DNA of 64,000 nt from Sporocytophaga myxococcoides DSM 11118 (GTDB taxonomy: Bacteria; Bacteroidota; Bacteroidia; Cytophagales; Cytophagaceae), in NCBI RefSeq assembly GCF_000426725.1, contig NZ_AUFX01000003.1:558001-622000 (forward strand), given 5' to 3'. Position 1 is the stretch's first letter; every line of letters starts with the position of its first letter. The position numbers and the translations under genes were made by a program. Under the pieces are notes generated by a model. That model was not told the origin of the DNA, did no database searches, and saw nothing but the letters and a program-made list of their open reading frames with translations. Positions 37,246-45,811 of the stretch are shown piece by piece.

Positions 37246-37461
37246 TCAATCAAGTTTTTCAACAAACTTAAATCTTGGTACCACTTCTCCATCAACCGTG
37301 ACGGTTTCTACAAACATTTTTAATGGTCTTACCCAAAAACCATAATCACCATATAAACATTGATAATAAACCATATCTTCCATAGTTTCACTATGTTTGG
37401 CCATCCCAATAACTTTATAATAATTGCCTTTATAATGTTTATATTTTCCTGGTTCTATCAT
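37246..37461 (-). CDS. DUF1653 domain protein
   Basis: 71 residues. GKYKHYKGNYYKVIGMAKHSETMEDMVYY-type wording is the DUF1653 core, followed by VRPLKMFVETV. Family knowledge: small cytoplasmic beta-rich domain of unknown function, found alone or fused to other domains. Length is normal for a stand-alone copy. Confidence 0.82.
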   Translation of the reverse strand: MIEPGKYKHYKGNYYKVIGMAKHSETMEDMVYYQCLYGDYGFWVRPLKMFVETVTVDGEVVPRFKFVEKLD

Positions 37462-37668
37462 TTTATTAATATATAATTATAAATTGGTTTTAAGTTCCAA
37501 ATTTGATTCAATTTTAAGAATATTGTTTCATTACAAAACTTTCTTCACAAATTCTTATTAACAACAATTGTCAGAAATCCCCCTCAGGATTGTCGTTTTC
37601 CCAATGTAAATATTTTAAAGGAAGCACTGATATTTGTAACATCAATAACCACAAAACATTTTAAAAAT

Positions 37669-38196
37669 ATGAAAATTTTAGGATTCATTCTACTAGGAAT
37701 TTTAGGTCTAATAGCTCTTTTCCTGATTGTTGCGATCTTCGTACCAAAGAAATATGCTATTGAGAGGGAGATTACAATTAACAAGCCTAGATCGCAGGTA
37801 TTTGACTATATCAAACACGTTAAAAACCAGAATCATTTCAGCGAATATGTTTTGATGGATCCAGAAATGAAAAAAGACTACAGAGGTTCTGACGCTAATG
37901 TTGGGTTTGTATTTGCATGGGATGGTGAAAAAGCTGGTAAAGGTGAGCAGGAAATCAAAAATATAAAAGAAGGAGAAAAAGTTGACCTTGAGTTAAGATT
38001 TGTTAAACCGATGGAAAATACTGCTAACGCATACTTTGCTACTGAATCTGAAAGTCCCAATGCCACAAAGGTAAAATGGGCAATGTACGGAGAGAGCAAA
38101 TATCCTATCAACCTCATGACCCTGATAATGTCCGGCAACCTTGAAACATCAATGGATAAAAGCCTTCAACGTCTGAAGACTATTCTGGAAAAATAA
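37669..38196 (+). CDS. SRPBCC-family protein with N-terminal membrane anchor
   Basis: 175 residues. One hydrophobic segment (about 4-26), then an SRPBCC (polyketide cyclase-like) fold: IEREITINKPRSQVFDYI, a middle GFVFAWDGEKAGKG, and a C-terminal helix SLQRLKTILEK. Family knowledge: START-like hydrophobic pocket, ligand unknown. The membrane anchor places the domain at the inner membrane. Followed by a terminator. Confidence 0.82.
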   Translation: MKILGFILLGILGLIALFLIVAIFVPKKYAIEREITINKPRSQVFDYIKHVKNQNHFSEYVLMDPEMKKDYRGSDANVGFVFAWDGEKAGKGEQEIKNIKEGEKVDLELRFVKPMENTANAYFATESESPNATKVKWAMYGESKYPINLMTLIMSGNLETSMDKSLQRLKTILEK

Positions 38197-38219
38197 AAAA
38201 GATGCTACAAATAATAAGA

Positions 38220-38250
38220 ACTCACTATCCTACAACAGTAGATAGTGAGT
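38220..38250 (+). terminator. Intrinsic terminator after the SRPBCC gene
   Basis: ACTCACTATC / GATAGTGAGT arms of 10 bp, extended by TAC/GTA around a small loop, followed by TTCCTTTTAT. Confidence 0.75.
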
Positions 38251-38397
38251 TTCCTTTTATTCAACCTATCACCTTGTATCCCTTTCTTTTAAAGGGTTTC
38301 AAGAATACAATCTAAAGTTCACTCCATTCAAAATAAAGAATTCAGTTAAGATTTAAGAAGACTGAAACTTAACACAAATCTTGCTGGTTTAGAAGAA

Positions 38398-39198
38398 ATG
38401 AAAATACACACAATCTTCTTCTCACTCGCATTACTGGTAGCGCCAGGTCTTAGCAAATCAAAAGGAAAAAATGATTCTCCAAATTCTACTATTGAAAAAA
38501 TAGAAAAGAAATATGAAGCATTAAGCAAGACAGCACCTGTCGTTAAAGCTAATGGAAAACCCGTGTGTCAAAGTCTGAGGTTTATACAAGAAGAAGACAA
38601 CATCATACATGATTATAGTAAATTACGCCAGATAGCGATCATCCGTCATGGTGAGCCGGACATGGTAAAAACAGGTCAATACACATGTTCTGAGGCTAAC
38701 CAGTTTTTAAAATGTTATGATAGCGTTTGTATTATAGTTCCAGAAAAACCATTTTTCGAACTTGGAGCTACTGAAAATGTAAAGATATTTTCCAGTCCGA
38801 TAAACAGGGCACTTACAACTGCTCATTACCTTTTCGGAACAGAGAAAGAAATTACTGTTTCCCCCTATTTCAGAGAATTTGAAAACAGAATTAAAGAATC
38901 TGATTCAAAGAAAAAACATTCAATAAAAAGATGGACTACTACATCCCGTATTAAATGGATGCTAGGTTTCAATCGAACAAAAGGTATCGAAAGCTTTTCC
39001 CAGGCCAAGGAAAGAGCGCAAAAAGGTGCTTCCATGCTTGATGATGCAAGTAAAGACAATGCTAAAGTTGTTCTGACCGCTCACGGATTGCTTAATAGAT
39101 TCCTCAAGAAAGATCTGAAAAAGATGGGATGGAAGGTTGTTGAAGATACCGGTAATGATTATTTCGGAACGACTATATTGGTCAAAGTAGACGAATAA
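38398..39198 (+). CDS. Secreted histidine phosphatase-superfamily protein
   Basis: 266 residues. N-terminal signal-like segment (about 1-20). Phosphatase signatures: RHGEPD with the phospho-acceptor His, SSPINRALTTA with the second Arg, FREFE with the acid, and TAHGLLNR with the second His. The family is phosphoglycerate mutase-like; the substrate is unknown. It shares a strong terminator with the convergent DUF6515-like gene. Confidence 0.83.
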   Translation: MKIHTIFFSLALLVAPGLSKSKGKNDSPNSTIEKIEKKYEALSKTAPVVKANGKPVCQSLRFIQEEDNIIHDYSKLRQIAIIRHGEPDMVKTGQYTCSEANQFLKCYDSVCIIVPEKPFFELGATENVKIFSSPINRALTTAHYLFGTEKEITVSPYFREFENRIKESDSKKKHSIKRWTTTSRIKWMLGFNRTKGIESFSQAKERAQKGASMLDDASKDNAKVVLTAHGLLNRFLKKDLKKMGWKVVEDTGNDYFGTTILVKVDE

Positions 39199-39216
39199 TA
39201 CCACAAATTATCACTT

Positions 39217-39259
39217 AAAAATAAGGGGATATGTTGAACAAACACATCCCCTTATTTTT
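39217..39259. terminator. Bidirectional intrinsic terminator
   Basis: Perfect 14-bp stem AAAAATAAGGGGAT / ATCCCCTTATTTTT with T-runs on both strands, serving the convergent genes at 38398 and 39279. Confidence 0.88.
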
Positions 39260-39278
39260 ATTTATTATAGCAGCACAA

Positions 39279-39971
39279 TCATCCCTGTCCCACTACTTCA
39301 TACCATACAGCTCCTGTTTCATCAGCAAAGGCTTTATAATATGTATTATTAACTTCGTAATAAGTATTTCCTTCTACAAACACTTTCATTGCACCTTCAG
39401 GCAAGAAGTCCACTCTGGCGCCCAATGGAGGTTGTACTGCTATATAATCATTAGTCTGAACAGACTGAGTATAAAAAGATCCATAATAGTAATAATATGG
39501 AACATTTGAAACATATACCCTCATGCTGTTTACAGGAATACTTCTCACTCTTACACCACATGGGGCTGATGATACCACATAAGATCCATTCATAGGCTGA
39601 TAGAAAATCCCATTGGAGTAACGAAAGTTGATCCCTCTATTTGAAATAATTATTGATGTAGAAGGGGCATATGCCACGCTGCTTCTGTAGACAGGCATTG
39701 CACCGTATCTGTGAGGTGCGTGATAAACATTGGTTACTCTTCTGTCAACATAGACATTTCTATTACCATGACCGTTAGCATGACCATGCTTTCTATTGAA
39801 ATCAGCATGAGCATACTGATGTCCCTGATTATTTCCTCTGTTATGATTATTTTGATTTTGGTGATTTTGGTGATTACGATTATCATGCCCTCTGCCATGT
39901 TGAGCCTGAACGGTCATGTTTAATCCAAATACCATAAGAAAAAGTCCTGTTGAATAAATGATTGGTTTCAT
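39279..39971 (-). CDS. Secreted His/Asn-rich protein, DUF6515-like
   Basis: Start at 39971 (MKPIIYSTGLFLMVFGLNM) gives a signal peptide; the frame opens 9 codons earlier. After the signal comes a low-complexity stretch rich in His, Asn, Gln and Gly (about 25-75), then a beta-rich part with GVRVRSIPVNSMRVYVSN, VPYYYYYGSFY and a final PPLGARVDFLPEGAM then YYEVNNTYYKAF, the pattern of DUF6515 proteins. Function unknown; the His-rich part could bind metal (inference). Confidence 0.75.
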   Translation of the reverse strand: MKPIIYSTGLFLMVFGLNMTVQAQHGRGHDNRNHQNHQNQNNHNRGNNQGHQYAHADFNRKHGHANGHGNRNVYVDRRVTNVYHAPHRYGAMPVYRSSVAYAPSTSIIISNRGINFRYSNGIFYQPMNGSYVVSSAPCGVRVRSIPVNSMRVYVSNVPYYYYYGSFYTQSVQTNDYIAVQPPLGARVDFLPEGAMKVFVEGNTYYEVNNTYYKAFADETGAVWYEVVGQG

Positions 39972-39998
39972 AAGAGTAAAGTTTTTAAGTCCTGTCAA

Positions 39999-40260
39999 AT
40001 AAATAACAAGTTTGGGTCCACTTCTCTAAATCATATTTATGGGAGCGATCGCCTAACTTTCCTACTTAAATACATAGCTAAAAATCAATCAATTACTTAA
40101 ACAGAAACTATAGAGATCAAGAGCACTAAAGCTTTAATTTTTACTGTTTGGTCATTAATTAATATTAGTTGCTCTATGCTTTCAAATAATTTGTATATGA
40201 AAAATAAGTAAATGAAGCTATAGGTTAATTTAGGCAGGTTTAATTGGTTCTTAAAAACAA
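39999..40260. other. Intergenic region
   Basis: AT-rich apart from GCGATCGC at about 40046-40053. No gene or RNA seen between the DUF6515-like gene and the GH9 terminator. Confidence 0.4.
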
Positions 40261-40293
40261 AACCCTCCTGAAAACCAAGTTATCAGGAGGGTT
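40261..40293 (-). terminator. Intrinsic terminator after GH9
   Basis: AACCCTCCTGA / TCAGGAGGGTT, 11-bp perfect stem; on the minus strand it is followed by TTTGTTTTT. Confidence 0.88.
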
Positions 40294-40316
40294 ATAAATA
40301 CTAACGAGTAAAATGA

Positions 40317-42836
40317 TTATTTTACTACTTTAATGGTCTTTACTTTGCCTTGAACATGCGCTTCAACAAAATATAGACCCGGGGCCCAATTTTCAGTCGA
40401 AATACTAAATGTATTTCCAGAAGGATTCTCGATAAGCTTTTGTGTATCACCCAATACATTCACTATTTTAATTAGTTCTGGAGATACTCCTGAAGGCAAT
40501 TGCATGGAAAGCTCATTTTGAAATGGCACAGGGTAACAGATGATAGTTCCTTCCTTTTCACTATCGGATGCAGAAATATTTAAAGGCAGAGGTTCAACAT
40601 CTTCTACAATAGAATTTAATTGAGCTACAGAGACCATAAACCAGGCATCATGAGGAAGCCATTGTTCAACCCATCTCCAATTTTGCCAGTCAGAAGCTGC
40701 AAATGGAGCCCAATCTATATTACTTTCACTTTTATCTTTAGCCGTAATACCATTACAAATTCCTCCTACATAGTTTTGATCCTTTGCTCCACCAAGATAT
40801 GTAGGATAAGTAGTGGTACCAACACCTGTCATCATACAAACATCAAATGGATTTTTTCCTAAAATCCAGTCAATTTGCGAGATGGCAAACTCATTGTCAA
40901 AATCTCCTGAAAAGTCGTAATTTCCGAGGAATCGATAGGATGCAAGCAATGCACTTGTCATAGAGGCCAGACGGGCATTTTCTCCTTGCCACCAATAGCC
41001 GGTTTCATTAGCATGAGGAAGGAAAAACGATTTAACTGCAGGTAATGAACTCCCATCAATATAAGGACTACCAAATTCCCTTACATATGAGAAAGGATTG
41101 TTCACCTCGGTTGAAAGAGATTTATACCAATCTACCCATTTTAAAATAAAGCCTGCTACAGCAGATTTTTGAGAAGGATTTGCCTCGGCATATTCAATTA
41201 AAGAAATAACAGGTAAACCCTCATCCGCTGCGTGATAAAATGGTCTGGTACCTGCAACATTTGAAGAAAGATATCCTTCCGTTTTTTGCAATGCCATAAG
41301 CTTAGTCGCATAAGCTGATGCATCGGCAAGATAGGCAGCATTCTGAGTTGCCTTATATAATTCAACAGCAGCAAGCAGACCACAGTAAAAATCAATTATA
41401 TTTTCAGTATGGTCGTTGCAGTATTCTAAATTCTTCGTCGCATACCCACTCGCTCCAGGCGATTTCAAATGATTGTAAAGGACTTCTGCTTTAGCCAGGT
41501 ATTGTGAGGGTGTATACTCTCCTACAGTAATGTTCATTCTTGATGATCTTGCTAATGCAGCAATTGCCATACCTGCACCTTCACGCATAGCTGCCTGATA
41601 GTTCGATGTACGGCAATAGTCGCAGGCAGGAGCCTGCCCCCACTCTGTTATCTGTCTTATGGGTGAATTTCCCCAGTCATCAAATACGGATAAATACAAA
41701 TAACCTGCAGGATCAACATTTCTAACGATATAATCGGCGCCAAATGCAGCTTCGGAAAATAATGCTTCATCAAAAGTAGCATAGGCGTCGGGGTTTAATG
41801 AATAAGATTTAAGAAGACTCCAAACTACAAATGGAATTTGCTGAGGATTGAAGTAATTGGCATAAGAAAGGTGTGACATGTGTTTGCCGGGATCCCCCGT
41901 CGCATCTTTCCAGCCACCATGTACGTCAACAGTTCCGCTTCTGGAACCATTAAATGGTAAAGTTTTGTCTGATGATCCGGTATGTCTCATTTTATTAAAA
42001 AATGAAACAACTTTGGAAGCTGTCTCTTTAAATAAAAGATTCTGATCAATTTTAAATGAGTAAGAATACAGATTCCCTGCCTTCATTTTAATTTTAAAAC
42101 TTCCTGTACTTTCAAAGTCGGAGAAGTTTAACTTCCAATAATTCCCTGTAGTCCATCCCGTTACCTGTCCAACAGAGGTACCAAGCCCTTTGAATACAAT
42201 ATTATTACTATTATCCACGACATAAAAACTATCTGTTGAGAGTGTTGTAAGATTTGATTGATAAATAGCCACTTTGGGACCTTCCTGTTCATAGCCGATT
42301 TGATTAATCAATATTTTACCTGGCAAAAAAGGTAACGGATCGCCGATAGTTACATCATCGAAATATACAGTTCCAGAATAACTGGTGCCTGGATTAAAGA
42401 AAAAGGTAGCTGTAACAATGTGAGCAGCATCAAACCCTGAAGGAAATTTATTCTTAAAATCAAATGAGAGTGTCTGATAACTTCCATTTCCCGTTACCAG
42501 CTTTGATTGCGAAGCAAGCCCTGTCCATTTGCCAGAGGCATCCTGCAAATCGACTCTTAAATTAAAGTTACTTGCTGCTTTTACTTTAATAGAAACTGCT
42601 GGATTGGCAATAATAGAAATCGGTGAAAATTCATATTCCAGATTGTCATAACCAGCACTTGAACAGTTTATTTTTAATTCCTGATTTGCTGCACTTAATA
42701 CAAAATGCGAAGGGTTGGTCCCTGCCCATCCGGAAGTGGAATTCCCAGAAAAATCATTTAATATGCCCGTCTGAGCATAAAGATTGATTCCCAGAAAAAT
42801 AAAAAATAAGAGCGGTAGTATTCGTAATGAATTCAT
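40317..42836 (-). CDS. Secreted GH9 cellulase with T9SS sorting domain
   Basis: 839 residues. Signal peptide (1-21); N-terminal carbohydrate-binding-like beta domain (about 25-167); CelD_N Ig-like domain (about 173-265, beginning ILINQIGYEQEGPKVA); GH9 (alpha/alpha)6 domain (about 270-750) with DVHGGWKDATGD, putative nucleophile-water Asp D311 and D315, then MSHLSYANYFNPQQ, NPFDVCMMTGVG and the acid Glu in RWVEQWLPHDAWF; and a T9SS tail starting YPVPFQNELSM. Family knowledge: GH9 enzymes cleave cellulose with inversion. The GGWKDATGD wording matches the Cytophaga/Fibrobacter branch. Confidence 0.92.
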   Translation of the reverse strand: MNSLRILPLLFFIFLGINLYAQTGILNDFSGNSTSGWAGTNPSHFVLSAANQELKINCSSAGYDNLEYEFSPISIIANPAVSIKVKAASNFNLRVDLQDASGKWTGLASQSKLVTGNGSYQTLSFDFKNKFPSGFDAAHIVTATFFFNPGTSYSGTVYFDDVTIGDPLPFLPGKILINQIGYEQEGPKVAIYQSNLTTLSTDSFYVVDNSNNIVFKGLGTSVGQVTGWTTGNYWKLNFSDFESTGSFKIKMKAGNLYSYSFKIDQNLLFKETASKVVSFFNKMRHTGSSDKTLPFNGSRSGTVDVHGGWKDATGDPGKHMSHLSYANYFNPQQIPFVVWSLLKSYSLNPDAYATFDEALFSEAAFGADYIVRNVDPAGYLYLSVFDDWGNSPIRQITEWGQAPACDYCRTSNYQAAMREGAGMAIAALARSSRMNITVGEYTPSQYLAKAEVLYNHLKSPGASGYATKNLEYCNDHTENIIDFYCGLLAAVELYKATQNAAYLADASAYATKLMALQKTEGYLSSNVAGTRPFYHAADEGLPVISLIEYAEANPSQKSAVAGFILKWVDWYKSLSTEVNNPFSYVREFGSPYIDGSSLPAVKSFFLPHANETGYWWQGENARLASMTSALLASYRFLGNYDFSGDFDNEFAISQIDWILGKNPFDVCMMTGVGTTTYPTYLGGAKDQNYVGGICNGITAKDKSESNIDWAPFAASDWQNWRWVEQWLPHDAWFMVSVAQLNSIVEDVEPLPLNISASDSEKEGTIICYPVPFQNELSMQLPSGVSPELIKIVNVLGDTQKLIENPSGNTFSISTENWAPGLYFVEAHVQGKVKTIKVVK

Positions 42837-42858
42837 TCTATAGAAGCTTAACTATGGC

Positions 42859-42883
42859 ACAAAAATACATTTTTGTACAAAAA
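42859..42883 (-). promoter_or_regulatory. Overlapping palindromes and -7 box before GH9
   Basis: ACAAAAATACATTTTTGT (42859-42876) and TTTTTGTACAAAAA (42870-42883) are perfect overlapping palindromes ending 22 bases before the start codon. On the minus strand TATTTTTG here is a perfect -7 box without a TTTG at the expected distance, so the palindromes may mark activator or repressor binding. Confidence 0.4.
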
Positions 42884-42988
42884 AGTTATATTTTTTATTA
42901 TTAAAATTCAATAAATACTTTTAGAAACTTAATAGTCAGAAGGATAACTTATAGCTTACAAAAAATGAATGATAAAAGTCTTAATAAA

Positions 42989-43031
42989 AAACCCTTTCTT
43001 AATAAAGGCTATCTCCATTAAGAAAGGGTTT
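42989..43031 (-). terminator. Intrinsic terminator after the SH3 protein gene
   Basis: Perfect 15-bp stem AAACCCTTTCTTAAT / ATTAAGAAAGGGTTT; minus-strand T-run follows. Confidence 0.9.
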
Positions 43032-43035
43032 AATT

Positions 43036-43410
43036 TTATTTTGATTTATGCTTTTCCTTCTGTTTACGGTGTTTTCCTTCTTTTTCTTTACTAGGATTCT
43101 CAATTACCGGAGCAACTTTGGTGGTATCAGCTTTACCAACTGGTTTGACTTCTGCCTTTCTTAAATATTCGAAAAGGGTAAAGCCAATTTTCCCATTGTA
43201 TTTTACCTTGCACCAATCACCTTGCAGCTTAGAAAGCAATAAGACACTTTCGTTCTCTGCAATGTACACAACATACTGACCATTTGCAGCCGGAACCTCC
43301 CTCAATTTAATTCCGCTGATATTCGATACTTTATAAAGGTTTTCCTGAGCCTTTAAAGTAAAGTTTATTTGAAGAATAAAAATTCCTACTAAAAGTAAAG
43401 TTTTGCGCAT
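43036..43410 (-). CDS. Secreted SH3-domain protein
   Basis: 124 residues. Signal peptide (1-21), bacterial SH3-like domain (about 24-85) with ISGIKLREVPAANGQYVVYI and GDWCKVKYNGKIGFT, then a Lys/Glu-rich tail. Family knowledge: bacterial SH3 domains often bind cell-wall peptides. Monocistronic with a strong terminator. Confidence 0.8.
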   Translation of the reverse strand: MRKTLLLVGIFILQINFTLKAQENLYKVSNISGIKLREVPAANGQYVVYIAENESVLLLSKLQGDWCKVKYNGKIGFTLFEYLRKAEVKPVGKADTTKVAPVIENPSKEKEGKHRKQKEKHKSK

Positions 43411-43563
43411 AGTGTGCTCAATTTATATTCATTAATAACATTATACGGTAAATTCATAAAATCGGATATCTCAATTTTCAACAAAAGGACATTTTGTTGA
43501 CCTCTTGATAAACAAACAATTACACATGGCAATAGTTTTTAGAGCTCAACCAAATAACCTGAA

Positions 43564-45546
43564 ATGAAAATCTTAAAAAAGACACTGACAGTTCTGTCTG
43601 TAATTGCCTCATTGGTTTTAGGAAAAGCCAATGCTCAACCTGTTTTGATGAAAGTAATTCCGACAGGAAGCACAAACTTTACAACAACGGAAGGTCGATT
43701 ATTTTTCACAAGCGCAGACTCACTTTGGACCTCTAATGGTACTGCAGCTTCAACCTATTTTATAAAAAAGACAGGAGAACCATTTATAAATGTTACCGAT
43801 TTAAGATTAGGTACTTTCATTTACTTTACCACCCTGCAGGCAGATGGTAAAACAGCCTTATGGCGCACCAATGGTACAGGGGTCAATACAACCAAAATTG
43901 CAGCCTATCCTACAATCAAACCATTGATCGTATATAATGGCGCTTTATACTTAGGTATAGATGATGGTGTTCGTGGTTACGAACTATGGAGATTAAACCT
44001 ATCCAATACACTTAACATAGTAAAAGATATAAACCCTGGTGGAGGTGATGGTCTGGCAAATAATATTATCATATCATCAGGTACCTTGTATTTCCCTGCA
44101 TTTGGAGGGCCGGGAGGATTTAATATATGGAAAAGCACAGGCTCAACGGCTAGTACAGTAATGGCTGTAGACCTTCCATTTACTGCATTTGGTCTTGACC
44201 TGACAGATGTAAACGGTACAATCTTCTTTTCAAATGAATATACAATAGGATTTACCAATTATGGAGAACTTTGGAAATCCAATGGTACTACAGCTGGAAC
44301 AAGCATCATAAAATCTTTCAGCGATGATTTTGTTACCTTTCAGTTCAGTCAACTTACGGAATATAAGAATAAACTGTATTTTTATTTCATCGAAAACACC
44401 GGAGTTGACTTTGTATCTTTATGGAGTAGCGATGGTACTAGCCTAGGCACAGTTGAAATAAAACATAATATCTTTATTGATATAGCTCTGAGTCCGATAT
44501 TTATTACGAACAACACGCTTGTCATGACAGCCAGCAGCTTATTTCAATTACCATTGAAAAAATCCGATGGTACAACACCTGGAACCGTTGATTTTTATAC
44601 TTTCTCAGATTTCTTTTACGGATCTGTGCTGGAGTCCACTGATAAACTCTTTTTCTTTACAGATAATGCAACAGTAAGCGGAGTTGAAACCTTTGATGAA
44701 ATATATCAATCTGACCTGACAACAGAAAATTCTAAATCACTCAGAGAGCTATATGGGACATCATTTGCTGGATCAAATAATATCAGGAATGCTGCGGGAA
44801 ATGTGTATTTCACCACTCGATTAGCATTCTCACCTGATCCTGAGGAAAGAAAGCTAAGACTATGGTTTTACAATCCTACAAAACCATCTACCAACGTTCC
44901 ATACTTTACTCTTATCAATGCTACCACAAATGAAGATATTGCCTGGCTGCACAACAATGATTATATATTCAAGCCTGACACTTTGAATATAAATGTTCGT
45001 TGGAATCCCTCAACGACACCGGGAAGCGTTGTATTTAATCTGAATTCAATACCATACCGAACAGAAAATATAGCTCCATTCTCACTTGCAGGTGACACTG
45101 ATGGCGATTACAACCCATGGCCTGTAACAACAGGTAACTATAATATCAGCGCAACTCCTTATTCTTTACCAAGCGGAACAGGGGCTCCGGGACCTGTTAG
45201 CAATGTATTTGTATATGTAGTTGCTTCACCTCCTTTGAGAAGTGCAGATGCAGAATATGACATCAATAATATCTCAAGTCCTGAGGCTGCTCAATTTGAA
45301 GCTTATCCTAACCCATCTTCAGATAATTTTTCTTTCTCTGTATTGAATAATGAAAGTGGAATTGTCAAGGCAGAAATTTATAAAGCAGATGGAACTCTTG
45401 TAGAAAAATTACTAGAAGCTAATGTTGCTGAGGGCGAAACTATTCAGTTTAACTGGAATGGCTCACAATATTTAGAAGGAGTTTATATTTGCAAGTATAC
45501 TTCTGGCAAGAAGCAGTACATCAAAAAAATTGTTCTTACTAAATAA
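43564..45546 (+). CDS. ELWxxDGT-repeat surface protein with T9SS sorting domain
   Basis: 660 residues. Signal peptide (1-24). A beta-propeller-like series of ELWxxDGTxxGT repeats (about 25-440), for example ELWKSNGTTAGTSIIKSF and LWSSDGTSLGTVEI, is followed by a beta-rich domain (about 450-565) and a T9SS tail beginning AYPNPSSDNFSF. Family knowledge: such repeats occur in secreted surface proteins of Bacteroidota with unknown ligands. No catalytic motif seen. Confidence 0.85.
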   Translation: MKILKKTLTVLSVIASLVLGKANAQPVLMKVIPTGSTNFTTTEGRLFFTSADSLWTSNGTAASTYFIKKTGEPFINVTDLRLGTFIYFTTLQADGKTALWRTNGTGVNTTKIAAYPTIKPLIVYNGALYLGIDDGVRGYELWRLNLSNTLNIVKDINPGGGDGLANNIIISSGTLYFPAFGGPGGFNIWKSTGSTASTVMAVDLPFTAFGLDLTDVNGTIFFSNEYTIGFTNYGELWKSNGTTAGTSIIKSFSDDFVTFQFSQLTEYKNKLYFYFIENTGVDFVSLWSSDGTSLGTVEIKHNIFIDIALSPIFITNNTLVMTASSLFQLPLKKSDGTTPGTVDFYTFSDFFYGSVLESTDKLFFFTDNATVSGVETFDEIYQSDLTTENSKSLRELYGTSFAGSNNIRNAAGNVYFTTRLAFSPDPEERKLRLWFYNPTKPSTNVPYFTLINATTNEDIAWLHNNDYIFKPDTLNINVRWNPSTTPGSVVFNLNSIPYRTENIAPFSLAGDTDGDYNPWPVTTGNYNISATPYSLPSGTGAPGPVSNVFVYVVASPPLRSADAEYDINNISSPEAAQFEAYPNPSSDNFSFSVLNNESGIVKAEIYKADGTLVEKLLEANVAEGETIQFNWNGSQYLEGVYICKYTSGKKQYIKKIVLTK

Positions 45547-45555
45547 ACAGTAATA

Positions 45556-45592
45556 AACAGCAAAGCTTCCAACTACCGGAAGCTTTGCTGTT
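45556..45592. terminator. Bidirectional terminator hairpin
   Basis: Perfect 15-bp stem AACAGCAAAGCTTCC / GGAAGCTTTGCTGTT between convergent genes; only short T-runs flank it. Confidence 0.75.
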
Positions 45593-45598
45593 ATTCAA

Positions 45599-45796
45599 TT
45601 ATAAAAATTTAGTTCTGTCGTTTTTCCTCTTCTCATCTAGTTTTTTTAGAAACAAATCTTCCTTCTGGTTACCAGAATTTGTATACATTTCATTCAGCAA
45701 ATAATCCAGAAAAATATCTACGCTTCTAAGCTGTTCTTCTGAAAGTTCTTCCATTTTTCTGAACAATATTTCCTTTAACTTTTCCTTATCCTCCAT
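45599..45796 (-). CDS. Small charged protein downstream of PBP2
   Basis: 65 residues beginning MEDKEKLKEILFRKMEELS; mostly helical, very rich in Lys, Glu and Leu, no signal peptide and no known family. It starts 15 bases after the PBP2 stop on the same strand, so it is almost certainly co-transcribed. Possibly a small cytosolic partner, but nothing in the sequence proves this. Confidence 0.6.
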   Translation of the reverse strand: MEDKEKLKEILFRKMEELSEEQLRSVDIFLDYLLNEMYTNSGNQKEDLFLKKLDEKRKNDRTKFL

Positions 45797-45811
45797 CGCA
45801 GCTATTGACTT

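Noticed and set aside
43564-45546. Repeat protein considered as a tandem DNA repeat locus
   Set aside because: The repeats are short degenerate protein motifs, not a DNA repeat or CRISPR array; no CRISPR was seen anywhere.
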